The position numbers were made by a program, and so were the translations under genes. Of a DNA stretch of 64,000 nt, positions 23,266 through 32,176 are shown piece by piece (position 1 is the stretch's first letter; each line of letters starts with the position of its first letter). The notes beneath the pieces are model-generated. The model made no database searches, was not told the origin of the DNA, and worked only from the letters and a program-made list of their open reading frames with translations. Source of the DNA: Syntrophus sp963665935 (lineage in GTDB: Bacteria; Desulfobacterota; Syntrophia; Syntrophales; Syntrophaceae); NCBI GenBank assembly GCA_963665935.1, contig OY762510.1:3720001-3784000 (forward strand). Reading direction: 5' to 3'.

Positions 23266-25052
23266 TATCGCTCTTTGAAAAAATCGAGGTCATCTCAAAA
23301 ATGTGGTGCCAAATGATAGGTGGATTATCCTTGACATAGCAGAGCATATTTCATATTCATGGGGTGTCAAGAAAGGAGTTCCCCATGTTTGCCAGAGTCA
23401 AGAAAACCGGCCCATACGAATACCTCCAGATTGTCGAAAATCGGCGGGAGGGCAAAAAAACCATCCAACGGGTTATCGCTACAGTCGGCCGCATGGAACA
23501 ACTACAGGCCAAGGGCGATATTGAGAACCTGGTGCGATCCCTTTCCCGTTTTTCCGAAAAGGTGTTGTTGGTCCTGTCCGGCAAGAGTGAAGGCATTCAG
23601 GCATCGGCGAAGAAAATCGGTCCTGCCATCATCTTCGAGAGACTCTGGAAGGAACTGAAAATTGACCGTATCCTTCGTGGCCTTCTTGCAGACCGCAAAT
23701 TTTTCTTCGATGTGGAAAGGGCCATTTTCCTGACTGTTCTGCATCGACTCTTTACCTCCGGTTCTGATCGCTCTTGCGACAAGTGGCATCGTGACTATGT
23801 CATTTCCGGGGTGGATGGGTTGTCCCTTCACCACCTTTACCGGGCGATGGCCTTCCTGGGGGAAGAGACCAACGACCAGAAAGATCGAACCCCCTTCTCT
23901 CCCCGCTGCACCAAGGATGTCATTGAAGAGGAACTGTTCCAGATGCGACAGGACCTGTTCAGTGGCCTGGATATCGTTTTCTTCGATACCACCTCTCTCT
24001 ACTTTGAGGGAGAAGGAGGCGAGACTCTTGGTCAACGTGGTCACAGCAAGGATCATCGTCCCGATCTGAACCAGATGATCGTCGGCGTCATTCTCGACAA
24101 CAATGGCAATCCCGTCTGTTGCGAGATGTGGCCGGGCAACACGGCGGATGTCAAGAGTCTGATCCCCGTTGTCGAAAGAATTCGGAGTCGCTTTCCTATC
24201 GGTAGATTCTGTGTCGTCTCCGACCGGGGCATGATCAGTGACGCAACGCTGGCCTGGCTGGACAAAGAACACATCCCTTACATTCTGGGAGCCCGGATGA
24301 GGAGGGTCAAGGAAATCAAAGAGAAAGTTCTCTCCGCCGATGGAAATTACCGGGAGGTCTTCCCGGAAGGTGCATCTTCCAAGGATCCTTCTCCGTTGAA
24401 GGTCAAGGAAGTCGTTCTTGAAAATCGCCGCTATATCGTCTGTTTGAATGACCGGCAGGCGAGAAAGGATGCCGCTGACCGCCAGGCCATTACCGAGGCC
24501 CTGCAAGAAAAGTTGCAGCATGATCCCAAATCGCTGGTAGGCAACAAGGGGTTCCGAAAATATTTGAGGCTGGATCAGGATGCCGTTTCCCTCAACGAGG
24601 AAAAGGTTCAAGAGGAGGAGCGCTTCGACGGGAAATGGGTCCTCCGGACCAATACCGATCTTACGGCGGAGCAGGTGGCCCTCAAATACAAGGAACTCTG
24701 GCAGGTGGAACATGTCTTCCGGGACATGAAATCCATCCTGGATACACGGCCGATCTTTCACCAGCGCGATGAGACCATCAAAGGCCATGTCTTCTGCAGT
24801 TTCCTTGCCCTGGTACTGCGGAAGGAATTGGACCGCAGATTGGGAAAAACCGGGCATGATTTTGAGTGGGCTGACATTAAACAGGATCTGAAGGCCTTGC
24901 AGGAGGTCACTCTCGAAGACAACGGGAAGAGACTCGCAATCCGTAGCGAATGCCAAGGGGTTTGCGGCAAGGTTTTTCAGGCTGTCGGTGTTGCCCTTCC
25001 TCTCACCATTCGGGAGGTGTCATGATGATTATCCGATTTTCAAAGAGCAATA
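23266..25052 (+). mobile_element. IS1634-type insertion sequence with imperfect terminal inverted repeats
   Basis: The left end 23266-23286 (TATCGCTCTTTGAAAAAATCG) and the inverted right end 25034-25052 share GCTCTTTGAAAA and flanking bases, enclosing one intact transposase gene. Length is about 1.8 kb. I see no clear short target-site duplication. A 12-base direct repeat (ATGTGGTGCCAA) lies just inside the left end (23301-23312) and starts at the last base of the right repeat (25052-25063), so the outer limits are uncertain by some tens of bases. Confidence 0.75.
23385..25025 (+). CDS. Transposase, IS4/IS1634 family
   Basis: DDE-type transposase of 546 aa. Likely catalytic acidic residues are in FFDTTSLYFEG (first Asp), FCVVSDRGMISD (second Asp) and the Glu region FDGKWVLRTNTDLTAEQV, followed by YKELWQVEHVFRDMKSIL, the Y-(2)R-(3)E-(6)K-like signature of the IS4 superfamily. 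The N-terminus (MFARVKKTGPYEYLQIVENRR) is typical of IS1634 members. AAGGAG precedes the ATG at 23385; the ATG at 23364 has none. The frame is uninterrupted, so the element may still be active. Confidence 0.93.
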   Translation: MFARVKKTGPYEYLQIVENRREGKKTIQRVIATVGRMEQLQAKGDIENLVRSLSRFSEKVLLVLSGKSEGIQASAKKIGPAIIFERLWKELKIDRILRGLLADRKFFFDVERAIFLTVLHRLFTSGSDRSCDKWHRDYVISGVDGLSLHHLYRAMAFLGEETNDQKDRTPFSPRCTKDVIEEELFQMRQDLFSGLDIVFFDTTSLYFEGEGGETLGQRGHSKDHRPDLNQMIVGVILDNNGNPVCCEMWPGNTADVKSLIPVVERIRSRFPIGRFCVVSDRGMISDATLAWLDKEHIPYILGARMRRVKEIKEKVLSADGNYREVFPEGASSKDPSPLKVKEVVLENRRYIVCLNDRQARKDAADRQAITEALQEKLQHDPKSLVGNKGFRKYLRLDQDAVSLNEEKVQEEERFDGKWVLRTNTDLTAEQVALKYKELWQVEHVFRDMKSILDTRPIFHQRDETIKGHVFCSFLALVLRKELDRRLGKTGHDFEWADIKQDLKALQEVTLEDNGKRLAIRSECQGVCGKVFQAVGVALPLTIREVS

Positions 25053-25063
25053 TGTGGTGCCAA

Positions 25064-25367
25064 GAACTTTTTATGGATACCTATGTCACTGATATGACAA
25101 AACTATTTTTTAGCAACTGTAAAACTTCAGTAAAGGTTTGCAGCACACCCTGATTATTGATGCAGTGCCTCTTTTCATTCTCAACGCATCTTCACTGATG
25201 TCATTCTGTCACAATTATGCTATGAACAGCCTGCCTTGGTCTTCCTTCTCGCTCACATCGTCTGGCATGTGAGTCCGCAGCGGATGATCCTCAAAATCCA
25301 CGTAGTGAACAGATAATTGGAGGGAAGAGTTTCGGTGATCAACTGTCATGTTAAGGAGATTAGAACG
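25064..25367. other. Intergenic stretch after the IS element
   Basis: No convincing gene. Short frames reading toward the L,D-transpeptidase contain stops and no family signature. An AAGGAG near its end serves the next gene. Confidence 0.4.
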
Positions 25368-26330
25368 ATGTTCCCTTGGATTATTCCGGTTAACAAACGA
25401 AGCAGCTCAGGTCTGAAGTATTCCTTTTTCATTGCCTTTATTATGATCATCCTGATGATGATCGGTGGGTGTGGACCCTTCCACGAGGGGTTTATGCTCC
25501 GGTCACACTATCAGGAGGCCGATGATTTATTCAGCCGGGGAAACTACAGGGCCTCTCTGAACAAATACGAACAGATTATGAACGAATATCCCGAAGCGGG
25601 AGACGGGGTTCTCTTCAAGATGGGGGTGATTTACGCCTATCCTGAAAACGAGCAGAGGGATTATCAGAAGTCTCTGGAATGTTTGCAGAAGCTCTTGAAT
25701 GATTACCCGGAGAGTGGCTACCGCCAGGACAGTAAGTTGATGATCCCCTTGATCAAGGATGTCATGATCACGGATAAGAAGATCACTACGCAGCAGAGGC
25801 AGATTGAGGTCCTCGACAGAGAAACGAAAATCAAGGGCAATGAGATTCTTGCCCTGAAAAAGAAGGTTGAAGCTCTCGAACAGAGGGTCCTGGCAATGCA
25901 GAATGGACCGGCGGAAAAGATTCTGATCTTGAAGAAGGAACGCCTGTTGATGTTGATGTCGAAGGGCAAGGTGTTCAGGGCCTACACGATTGCACTGGGG
26001 AAAAACCCGACCGGTCCGAAGGAACAGGAGGGCGACAACAAAACCCCTGAGGGAACCTACACCATCGATTCAAGAAATCGAGACAGCGCTTATCATCTCG
26101 CTCTTCATATTTCCTATCCCAATGAAAAAGACAAAATGCGGGCAAGGAAACTGGGGGTCGCTCCGGGCGGAAACATCATGATCCACGGCATTAAGAATGG
26201 TTTCTCCTGGATTGGTGAGTTTCACACAGGGTTTGACTGGACGAAAGGGTGTATCGCCGTTACAGACGATGAGATAGAGGAAATCGCCAGATTGGCACCC
26301 AATGGGACTGCCGTTGAAATAAGGCCTTAA
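25368..26330 (+). CDS. Lipoprotein L,D-transpeptidase with TPR and coiled-coil (YkuD domain)
   Basis: Predicted periplasmic enzyme that forms 3-3 cross-links in peptidoglycan or anchors proteins to it. The protein (320 aa) has a lipoprotein signal (FFIAFIMIILMMIGGC), TPR-like repeats (YQEADDLFSRGNYRASLNKYEQIM), a coiled coil around QRQIEVLDRETKIKGNEILALKKK (as residues 140-175), and a C-terminal YkuD domain with IMIHG and TGFDWTKGCIAVTD, which holds the catalytic His and Cys. AAGGAG nine bases before the ATG at 25368 decides the start; the frame is open from a TTG at 25317. Confidence 0.88.
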   Translation: MFPWIIPVNKRSSSGLKYSFFIAFIMIILMMIGGCGPFHEGFMLRSHYQEADDLFSRGNYRASLNKYEQIMNEYPEAGDGVLFKMGVIYAYPENEQRDYQKSLECLQKLLNDYPESGYRQDSKLMIPLIKDVMITDKKITTQQRQIEVLDRETKIKGNEILALKKKVEALEQRVLAMQNGPAEKILILKKERLLMLMSKGKVFRAYTIALGKNPTGPKEQEGDNKTPEGTYTIDSRNRDSAYHLALHISYPNEKDKMRARKLGVAPGGNIMIHGIKNGFSWIGEFHTGFDWTKGCIAVTDDEIEEIARLAPNGTAVEIRP

Positions 26331-26443
26331 AAGGCCGGATGGCTCCTGCGATTTCGTCAATCCCTGGGCATTATTGCGACCCGGCTTTTTATTAGAAATA
26401 TTGTTTCAACTCATTTTTTTTATTATTGACCATTATGTGATCC

Positions 26444-27766
26444 ATGTACCGAATTCTTGATCTGTCTCTTTTACATAATTTTCTTCGCCTGATCGTTCTC
26501 TTGATACTTGTCGTATTATTCCAGGGATGCGCCGCAAGAAGAACTCTGGATGTGAAACCTCCGCCCTTGCCGCCGAGCCGTCCGGCAGAAAAGATCGAAC
26601 GCACTGAGTTCTCGGTTGCAAAGGGAGAGGACATCATTGGCCGGTTGGCCTTCGTCAGGCTCGAAAAGGGGGATACGCTGCCGGACATTGCTCGACACTT
26701 CGGCCTGGGGATCAATGAAATCAGTGCCGCCAATCCAGGGGTGGATTTATGGGTACCTGAGGCCGGAGAGCGGGTTGTCCTGCCTCTGAGCTTTATCCTG
26801 CCCGACAGCCCCAGAAGAGGCATCGTGATCAACCTGGCCGCCATGAGGCTTTTTCAATACAAAGAGAACAGCAAGTCGCTGTCCGTTTCAACCTACCCTG
26901 TCGGTATCGGTTCCACGGAGAAACCCACGCCCAGAGGGCAAATGTATATCAGTCGCAAGATGTTCCGCCCGACCTGGCATGTACCCGCCTCCATTGCAGA
27001 GGCTCACCGGAAAAAAGGGGACCCTCTGCCCGCCATTGTTCCGCCGGGGCCTGATAATCCCCTGGGAGAATACGCTCTCTACCTGAATGAGCCGACTTAC
27101 CTGATCCATGGTACGAACAAACCGGCCAGCATCGGTCTCAATGCAACCAATGGCTGCATTCGACTCTATCCGGAAGCCGTGAAGAAGCTCTACGAAGACA
27201 CGCCGGTCAATACCCCTGTAAGCATCATTTACCAGCCCTATCTCATCGGTCAACGCAATGGCACTATTTACCTGGAAGTTCATCGTCCCGCGGAAGGCTC
27301 TGACGCTGCTGAGTTAAAGACGATCTATGCAAAATTGAGAAATATGGAAAAGCAATCGTCCCGCAAGTTTGACTGGAGAAAAGTCGAGGAAGTTCTGTCC
27401 GAGTCCAAAGGGATTCCCATCCCCGTATCCGAGCCCCGCCAGGGAAAAGGGAAAAGGTCAGCAGAGGCCATAGAAGTCCGGCACCCGGACAGCTTATATG
27501 GTAAACCGGAAATACCGGAGCTGAAGATGGATGCGTGGTATGTTCTGGCTGCTGATCTGAACGACAGGATGGATGCGGAGAGGATTGCCGCCATGATCAA
27601 CCACCAGGGACCACCAATCCCGGCAAGGGTGTTGCCCAGGGGCAATCGCTACCGGGTTATCGCGGGTCCTTTCAAGGATATCAATGCGGCTGAGAATGTC
27701 GTCAAACGTTTGAAAATCGATTTGGAAATAGAAGGTTTATTGATCGAACCGCCCACAGGGGGCTAG
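26444..27766 (+). CDS. Lipoprotein L,D-transpeptidase with LysM and SPOR-like domains
   Basis: A second periplasmic L,D-transpeptidase, 440 aa. Order of parts: lipoprotein signal (LIVLLILVVLFQGC), LysM peptidoglycan-binding repeat at about 65-115 (VRLEKGDTLPDIARHFGLGI), YkuD catalytic domain with YLIHGTNKPASIGLNATNGC (His and Cys of the active site), a Pro/Glu linker, and a C-terminal SPOR-like fold (AWYVLAADLNDRMDAERIAA ... YRVIAGPFKDINAAE). SPOR domains bind denuded glycan at division sites. It follows the first L,D-transpeptidase by 113 nt and is not homologous outside the catalytic domain. Confidence 0.9.
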   Translation: MYRILDLSLLHNFLRLIVLLILVVLFQGCAARRTLDVKPPPLPPSRPAEKIERTEFSVAKGEDIIGRLAFVRLEKGDTLPDIARHFGLGINEISAANPGVDLWVPEAGERVVLPLSFILPDSPRRGIVINLAAMRLFQYKENSKSLSVSTYPVGIGSTEKPTPRGQMYISRKMFRPTWHVPASIAEAHRKKGDPLPAIVPPGPDNPLGEYALYLNEPTYLIHGTNKPASIGLNATNGCIRLYPEAVKKLYEDTPVNTPVSIIYQPYLIGQRNGTIYLEVHRPAEGSDAAELKTIYAKLRNMEKQSSRKFDWRKVEEVLSESKGIPIPVSEPRQGKGKRSAEAIEVRHPDSLYGKPEIPELKMDAWYVLAADLNDRMDAERIAAMINHQGPPIPARVLPRGNRYRVIAGPFKDINAAENVVKRLKIDLEIEGLLIEPPTGG

Positions 27767-27781
27767 TCGGTTCCCTTTTTT

Positions 27782-27828
27782 CGAATAAGCGTTATTCTGC
27801 TGCGAAGTTGCATAATAACGCTTATTCG
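27782..27828. repeat. Perfect 15-bp inverted repeat at the edge of the AT-rich island
   Basis: CGAATAAGCGTTATT (27782-27796) and its exact inverse (27814-27828) flank a 17-nt loop, directly after the L,D-transpeptidase gene. No T run follows, so a typical intrinsic terminator is unlikely, though strand folding could still stop transcription. It marks the point where composition turns AT-rich and could be a recombination or attachment site. Confidence 0.75.
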
Positions 27829-27941
27829 TAGTTGTGATTTGGAAGCGCAAAAAAGCTGATAGTCTCTTTTATCTTTAGCACAACCAAAGAAGAATTTGGA
27901 ATTTTAACTAGCGGATACGAAACTTATTTGGGTTAATTAAA

Positions 27942-27970
27942 TTGACACATCCCACTGCTTCTTCTATATT
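27942..27970 (+). promoter_or_regulatory. Sigma-70 promoter at the start of the AT-rich island
   Basis: TTGACA (27942-27947), a 17-bp spacer and TATATT (27965-27970). Transcription would start near 27977 and run into the island genes beginning at 28329. The intervening 350 nt hold only weak frames (a TTG-started 83-codon frame at 28037 without ribosome binding site). Confidence 0.6.
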
Positions 27971-28328
27971 ATGAATAAAAAAGAACGAGTAGTACCCCAC
28001 ATTAACTTCCGCCGGTAAAAAACGTTTGAAAATTGATTGAACTCTCAAAACGTACCTGTTCATCAATATTTCGATTGTTTAAGGACTGAGATCGGGAAGA
28101 ATACAAACATTGTCTGTTATACTGGCTGGCAATACGGAAACAAGGAGTATTTCTCCCTTTTTCCACCAGGCTGGAATTCTGGTATACTCAGGCGTTTTTC
28201 AAATCAGACGTACTTTAAGGCTTTTTGTATTGTTGCCACCCAATTGATAACGTCGCACAGAGATATGTATAACCATTTCATAATATAAGCAATGGGTTAT
28301 CATCCAAAGTCGAAAGGGACATTCATCA

Positions 28329-28943
28329 ATGAACAACAAACCATCTACTGAAGATATATCTAAATTACATGCTGAGATTAATCAGTACATTAATCAAAGA
28401 CTGATAATTGCAACTTCTGCTGTAACTATATTTGGTGTTGTGATGGGATGGGTAGTGTTTGGGCTTTCTACTACAACACAAGAAGGCATTAAAATTCAGA
28501 CCCAACCTGTTTCACTGCTTCTTCCTATCGCGTTAATTATTGTTCTAATTATTATGCTTTGGTATTGCCAAACTTTAATTAAAGAAATAATTATTTTATC
28601 AGTCTATTTAGAAATAACAGAGTCATCACATTGGGAAAAACAATATCAAAGCTTTGTAAGTACTTATGAATTCGCGACTCCAGGTGATTTACCATTAGTC
28701 ATCTTCGCGACACTAGACATATTATCTATTACAATTCCATCAGCAATATCTTTCCTTTTCCCACCGAATCTTAATTTCCAAATGGGTTTGGTTGTTTGTG
28801 CTTTTATTATTTCTGCGATTGCATCCATTCTTGTTCTCGTTAAATTTTGGCGTGAAAGGCATTATTCAAAGTTTAGATTAAGAGTAACTCAAAGTTGGCA
28901 ACCTATTTTGCTTCCAGAGTCTAATCAAGTAAGGTTGCGATGA
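28329..28943 (+). CDS. Hypothetical membrane protein of the AT-rich island
   Basis: A 204-aa protein I do not recognise. It shows about four membrane spans in two pairs: LIIATSAVTIFGVVMGWVVF and LLLPIALIIVLIIMLWYC, then VIFATLDILSITIPSAISFL and LVVCAFIISAIASILVLV. A soluble loop of about 45 residues separates the pairs. AAAGGGA lies upstream of the ATG. Base composition is far more AT-rich than the flanking operons. It precedes a methyltransferase and a glycosyltransferase gene, suggesting a link to surface glycan production or phage defence; neither can be shown. Confidence 0.6.
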   Translation: MNNKPSTEDISKLHAEINQYINQRLIIATSAVTIFGVVMGWVVFGLSTTTQEGIKIQTQPVSLLLPIALIIVLIIMLWYCQTLIKEIIILSVYLEITESSHWEKQYQSFVSTYEFATPGDLPLVIFATLDILSITIPSAISFLFPPNLNFQMGLVVCAFIISAIASILVLVKFWRERHYSKFRLRVTQSWQPILLPESNQVRLR

Positions 28944-29026
28944 CCTCTGCTAAATACTACTCGACCATTCTACACGTTACCATATAAAAACCCCGCCAGA
29001 CACGTAAGTTGTTGATCGGAGTGATA

Positions 29027-29785
29027 ATGTTGAAAAAGGCCCATAATATTTATGATGATAATTTTTTTGATAACCAGGTACATGGGTCACTATTAGCTGC
29101 AAAGGAGATTCTCAAAATACTATATGAATTTTACAAACCAGTGTCTGTAATTGATATTGGATGTGGTCGAGGTAGCTGGTTAGCTGTTGCAGAATCCCTT
29201 GGATCTATATATCTAAAGGGAATTGATGGTCCTTGGATAAGCAAGAATGACTTGATAAGTAAGAACATTGATTTTACTCCCATGGATCTTGAACAACCTA
29301 TAGAAACAAAAGAAAAATATGATTTATGCTTATCTATAGAGGTAGCTGAACATCTTCACAAAAAATATGCAACTAGGTTTGTAAAAACATTGTGCAATGT
29401 TTCTGATATAGTCATTTTCAGTGCAGCTATTAAATTTCAAGAGGGGCCAAATCATATTAATCAACAATGGCAATCATACTGGGTTGATCTTTTTGGAACT
29501 AATGATTTTCAGTGTTATGATGTTTTCAGGAATAAGATATGGAATAATGATAATATTGATTGGTGGTTTCGGCAAAATGTATTTTTATATATTAATAATA
29601 GTTCAAGTAGTATCGATATTGAATATCTTAAAAGTTTTATAAAGCCAATATATGATATTGTTCATCCTAAAAACTATGAAGAAAAAATTTTATCTCATGC
29701 AAATCAGTCGAATGATCTTACCATGGAAGTTTGTCTTTATTATTTCAAACAATATATTAAGAATAAAATAAAGAATTTTATTTAA
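29027..29785 (+). CDS. SAM-dependent methyltransferase (class I) of a surface-glycan island
   Basis: Protein of 252 aa with motif I VIDIGCGRGSWLAVAESLG (about 42-60), post-motif IKGIDGPWI-like segment, and motif IV LCLSIEVAEHLHKKYA, the usual layout of class I methyltransferases found in polysaccharide gene clusters. GGAG precedes the ATG at 29027, which I prefer to the GTG/ATG at 29009. It is AT-rich like its neighbours and is followed after 18 nt by a glycosyltransferase gene. Its acceptor, probably a sugar, is not known. Confidence 0.8.
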   Translation: MLKKAHNIYDDNFFDNQVHGSLLAAKEILKILYEFYKPVSVIDIGCGRGSWLAVAESLGSIYLKGIDGPWISKNDLISKNIDFTPMDLEQPIETKEKYDLCLSIEVAEHLHKKYATRFVKTLCNVSDIVIFSAAIKFQEGPNHINQQWQSYWVDLFGTNDFQCYDVFRNKIWNNDNIDWWFRQNVFLYINNSSSSIDIEYLKSFIKPIYDIVHPKNYEEKILSHANQSNDLTMEVCLYYFKQYIKNKIKNFI

Positions 29786-29803
29786 AATTTATGAACTCAT
29801 CAG

Positions 29804-30817
29804 ATGAATAAATTCAGTCATCGACCATACGCTTTTATTATGCCACATAGAAATACTGGTAGTTTATCTGCTTTAAATCTACTATTGAAATCTATAAAAG
29901 AGATATTCAGGCAAACGGATGAAAATTGGGTTCTATTTATTGTTGATGATAATTCAACATATAAAGATGCGCTTCGTTATTTAAATGAATTATCTATTAA
30001 ATTTTCTGAAAAAATTGTTGTTCGTTTTTTATCAGAAAGAAAAGGAGCGGCCTATTGTAGAAACTTAGCTATAAAATTATGCATGGAAAGAAATTATCCA
30101 GTTGTTATGTTCAATGATTCTGACGATATATCACATGTAAAAAGAACGGAGATTACAAGAAGAATTTTTACGAATTGTAATTCTCATACGTTACTTTACT
30201 CAACATTTATACCAGTTGATGAAAGAGGCAATGTGATTAGTCAAGATTATTTAACACCATCCATAGTAGAAATACTGGAAGCTCACCGTTCAAATCCATT
30301 ACAAGGATACAATGTTTGGAAATACATAGGTACTAAAACTGGCTATATTAACCTAACTTCATCGACTTCAGTATGTACTCATTTAGCTTCGAGTTTTCCT
30401 TTCCCAAATGAAGATGTTTCTGAAGATTCACACACTTGGATGAGATACTCAGCTGGAGGTGCAAGATTTATTTTTACAGATGAAATTCCTGTTAAATATA
30501 GAATCACACTTAAAGGTTCGGGATCTTCAACAAGGGATGCATTTAAATTAAACTTTTACTCAGAAAAAGCAAGAGTTGATGAGGATGGTTTCAAAAAAAG
30601 TATCAAAATAGCAAAAGACAATAATTGTATTGATGTGGACGTTGAAGAGTTGTTGGTTTGCTTTTACTTACGATTATCTGAAACTATGATCAAAGAAGCT
30701 GCCACGGAAGTAGCTGATGAATTGTTATTAAAATCAAACCAAATATCTGAAAGGATAACTAATGAAAATATAAAAAATTATATAGTTGTATCAAATTATC
30801 TTAATCATAGAGTGTGA
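29804..30817 (+). CDS. Glycosyltransferase family 2-like protein
   Basis: Protein of 337 aa with a GT-A fold N-terminus: YAFIMPHRNTGSLSALNLLL, WVLFIVDDNSTYKDALRYL and the nucleotide/metal-binding segment VVMFNDSDDISH (about 101-112). The middle contains FPNEDVSEDSHTWMRYSAGG, resembling the catalytic acidic region of family 2 enzymes. No membrane span, so it is cytoplasmic or peripheral. It is likely to add a sugar to a surface glycan; donor and acceptor are unknown. It is part of the AT-rich set 28329-31585, with four bases to the next gene. Confidence 0.8.
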   Translation: MNKFSHRPYAFIMPHRNTGSLSALNLLLKSIKEIFRQTDENWVLFIVDDNSTYKDALRYLNELSIKFSEKIVVRFLSERKGAAYCRNLAIKLCMERNYPVVMFNDSDDISHVKRTEITRRIFTNCNSHTLLYSTFIPVDERGNVISQDYLTPSIVEILEAHRSNPLQGYNVWKYIGTKTGYINLTSSTSVCTHLASSFPFPNEDVSEDSHTWMRYSAGGARFIFTDEIPVKYRITLKGSGSSTRDAFKLNFYSEKARVDEDGFKKSIKIAKDNNCIDVDVEELLVCFYLRLSETMIKEAATEVADELLLKSNQISERITNENIKNYIVVSNYLNHRV

Positions 30818-30820
30818 ATT

Positions 30821-31585
30821 ATGAAAATAATACAAGGGATTATCGAAAAGCTCATTTATTCTTCCATCTTGGCACCCTTAATTAAGAAATTAATTGATAT
30901 AATTATAATATATATTGGTGGATTACCTCAAATATCCATTCAAATCGGGTCAAAAGTAATAAATAATAAATATACCATTTATATCATAATAATAATGTTT
31001 TGTTATTTCGTATTGGCTACCATTCTGTCAAGTAGATTGGTTTGGAATAGGAAGTTGAGTAAAATATGTCCAGATTTTCGATTTTTTTCAACGCTTAAAG
31101 TATTTTCATCTAATGGGTATGCAACATATGAATATGAAAAGGACAACAAGATAGATTACATAAAAGTTACTTTGCACAATTTTCCCATATCTCAAGATGA
31201 TAATGATGGTTTTACGACTTCCTCCGATTGCGGCATAATTTTTCTTAAAGAATTGGAATGCTGGCCTTTTTTAAAAGGCTATAAAATTAGCGACAAAAAA
31301 GTAATGTCTTTTTGGATAATTGGAAGAGATGGTGGGGAAGCTATAGGTTTAAGTTTTAAAAATTTACAGGGACATGAACAAAAAATACCATTAAACCTAC
31401 TAATGGAAGGAAATATTGAAAAAGATTCTTGGAAAAAAGTGAGCATAGATTTAAAGAAATTTAGAAAAGTAACTCATGGAATTCGTGATAAAATATATAT
31501 TGAATGCTTTACATTTTTTACAAATTCAAAATTAGCAAAAGACAAGGAAACCGTTTTTTTTCTAAGAGATATAAATTTTAAATAA
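30821..31585 (+). CDS. Hypothetical membrane-anchored protein with carbohydrate-binding-like domain
   Basis: Protein of 254 aa not recognised. It has an N-terminal amphipathic/hydrophobic part (LIDIIIIYIGGLPQI), one clear span (YTIYIIIIMFCYFVLATILSS) and a C-terminal beta-rich domain (KVMSFWIIGRDGGEAIGLSFKN ... WKKVSIDLKKF). The last resembles the jelly-roll of CBM11/CIA30-type domains by eye only. It follows the glycosyltransferase gene by three bases and shares its AT-rich composition. Confidence 0.6.
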   Translation: MKIIQGIIEKLIYSSILAPLIKKLIDIIIIYIGGLPQISIQIGSKVINNKYTIYIIIIMFCYFVLATILSSRLVWNRKLSKICPDFRFFSTLKVFSSNGYATYEYEKDNKIDYIKVTLHNFPISQDDNDGFTTSSDCGIIFLKELECWPFLKGYKISDKKVMSFWIIGRDGGEAIGLSFKNLQGHEQKIPLNLLMEGNIEKDSWKKVSIDLKKFRKVTHGIRDKIYIECFTFFTNSKLAKDKETVFFLRDINFK

Positions 31586-31706
31586 TAATCATATAATAAG
31601 GTCAATCAATTCTGACTCTAGAAAACACCGCTGGGCTTTGCGTTTTAAATGTCTGATAATTGCATCTGTCTCGCCTCAGTCGGAAATGGACTTTCGGACC
31701 GTTTTT

Positions 31707-32100
31707 TTAACATACAAAGGCTTCTTCTGAAGAGTTGAATTCAGAATAGTTCCTCTGACGTTTTAGTTTTCGCAGTTCTCTGGCTGCTTCCAGTTTTCTG
31801 TCTTGCTCTTTGAAGATTTTCTATGTCTCTGCTTTCGAGTTTATCGAATGGGACAACGTAACCGATGGCGCTGTGTAGCCTGGTCTCGTTGTAATGCGAA
31901 ATGTACTTTTGGACCATTCTGCAGGCATCGTCAAGAGAAAGTGGTACCCCAAGACGGATGCATTCTTCCTTAGATGGTCAGCTACATCCTGAATCGTCTT
32001 GTGTTTCGACAATCCCACGGCATATCGCTCAAAAGCTCGTGTTTAAGAAAACCTGGGATCAGCAAATACAAGCGACACTTGGCAGATACTGCCAAGCCCA
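31707..32100 (-). pseudogene. Joined remnants of two transposases (IS3-type and ISL3-type)
   Basis: On the minus strand, 31935 to 31707 encodes the C-terminal end of an IS3-family OrfB (LSLDDACRMVQKYISHYNE, then TRLHSAIGYVVPFDKLE). A frameshift near 31820 separates it from the tail KIFKEQDRKLEAAREL. Just upstream (about 32050-31965) is TRAFERYAVGLSKHKTIQDV, a piece of an ISL3-type transposase, itself frameshifted. Neither is functional. They close the AT-rich island on its right side. Confidence 0.8.
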
Positions 32101-32176
32101 TCTATTAACTTTTTATAGAGACGAATTTTCCTGCCACAATATAAAGAATCTAGATAGAAAGGAGGTGATATCAAGG

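Noticed and set aside
26331..26400. Hairpin GCCGG/CCGGC after the first L,D-transpeptidase gene as a terminator
   Set aside because: Only five GC pairs with a loop of about 40 nt. The T run is present but the stem is too weak to list as a feature.
28037..28288. 83-codon frame at the start of the AT-rich island
   Set aside because: TTG start, no ribosome binding site, no recognisable pattern. Possibly a remnant.
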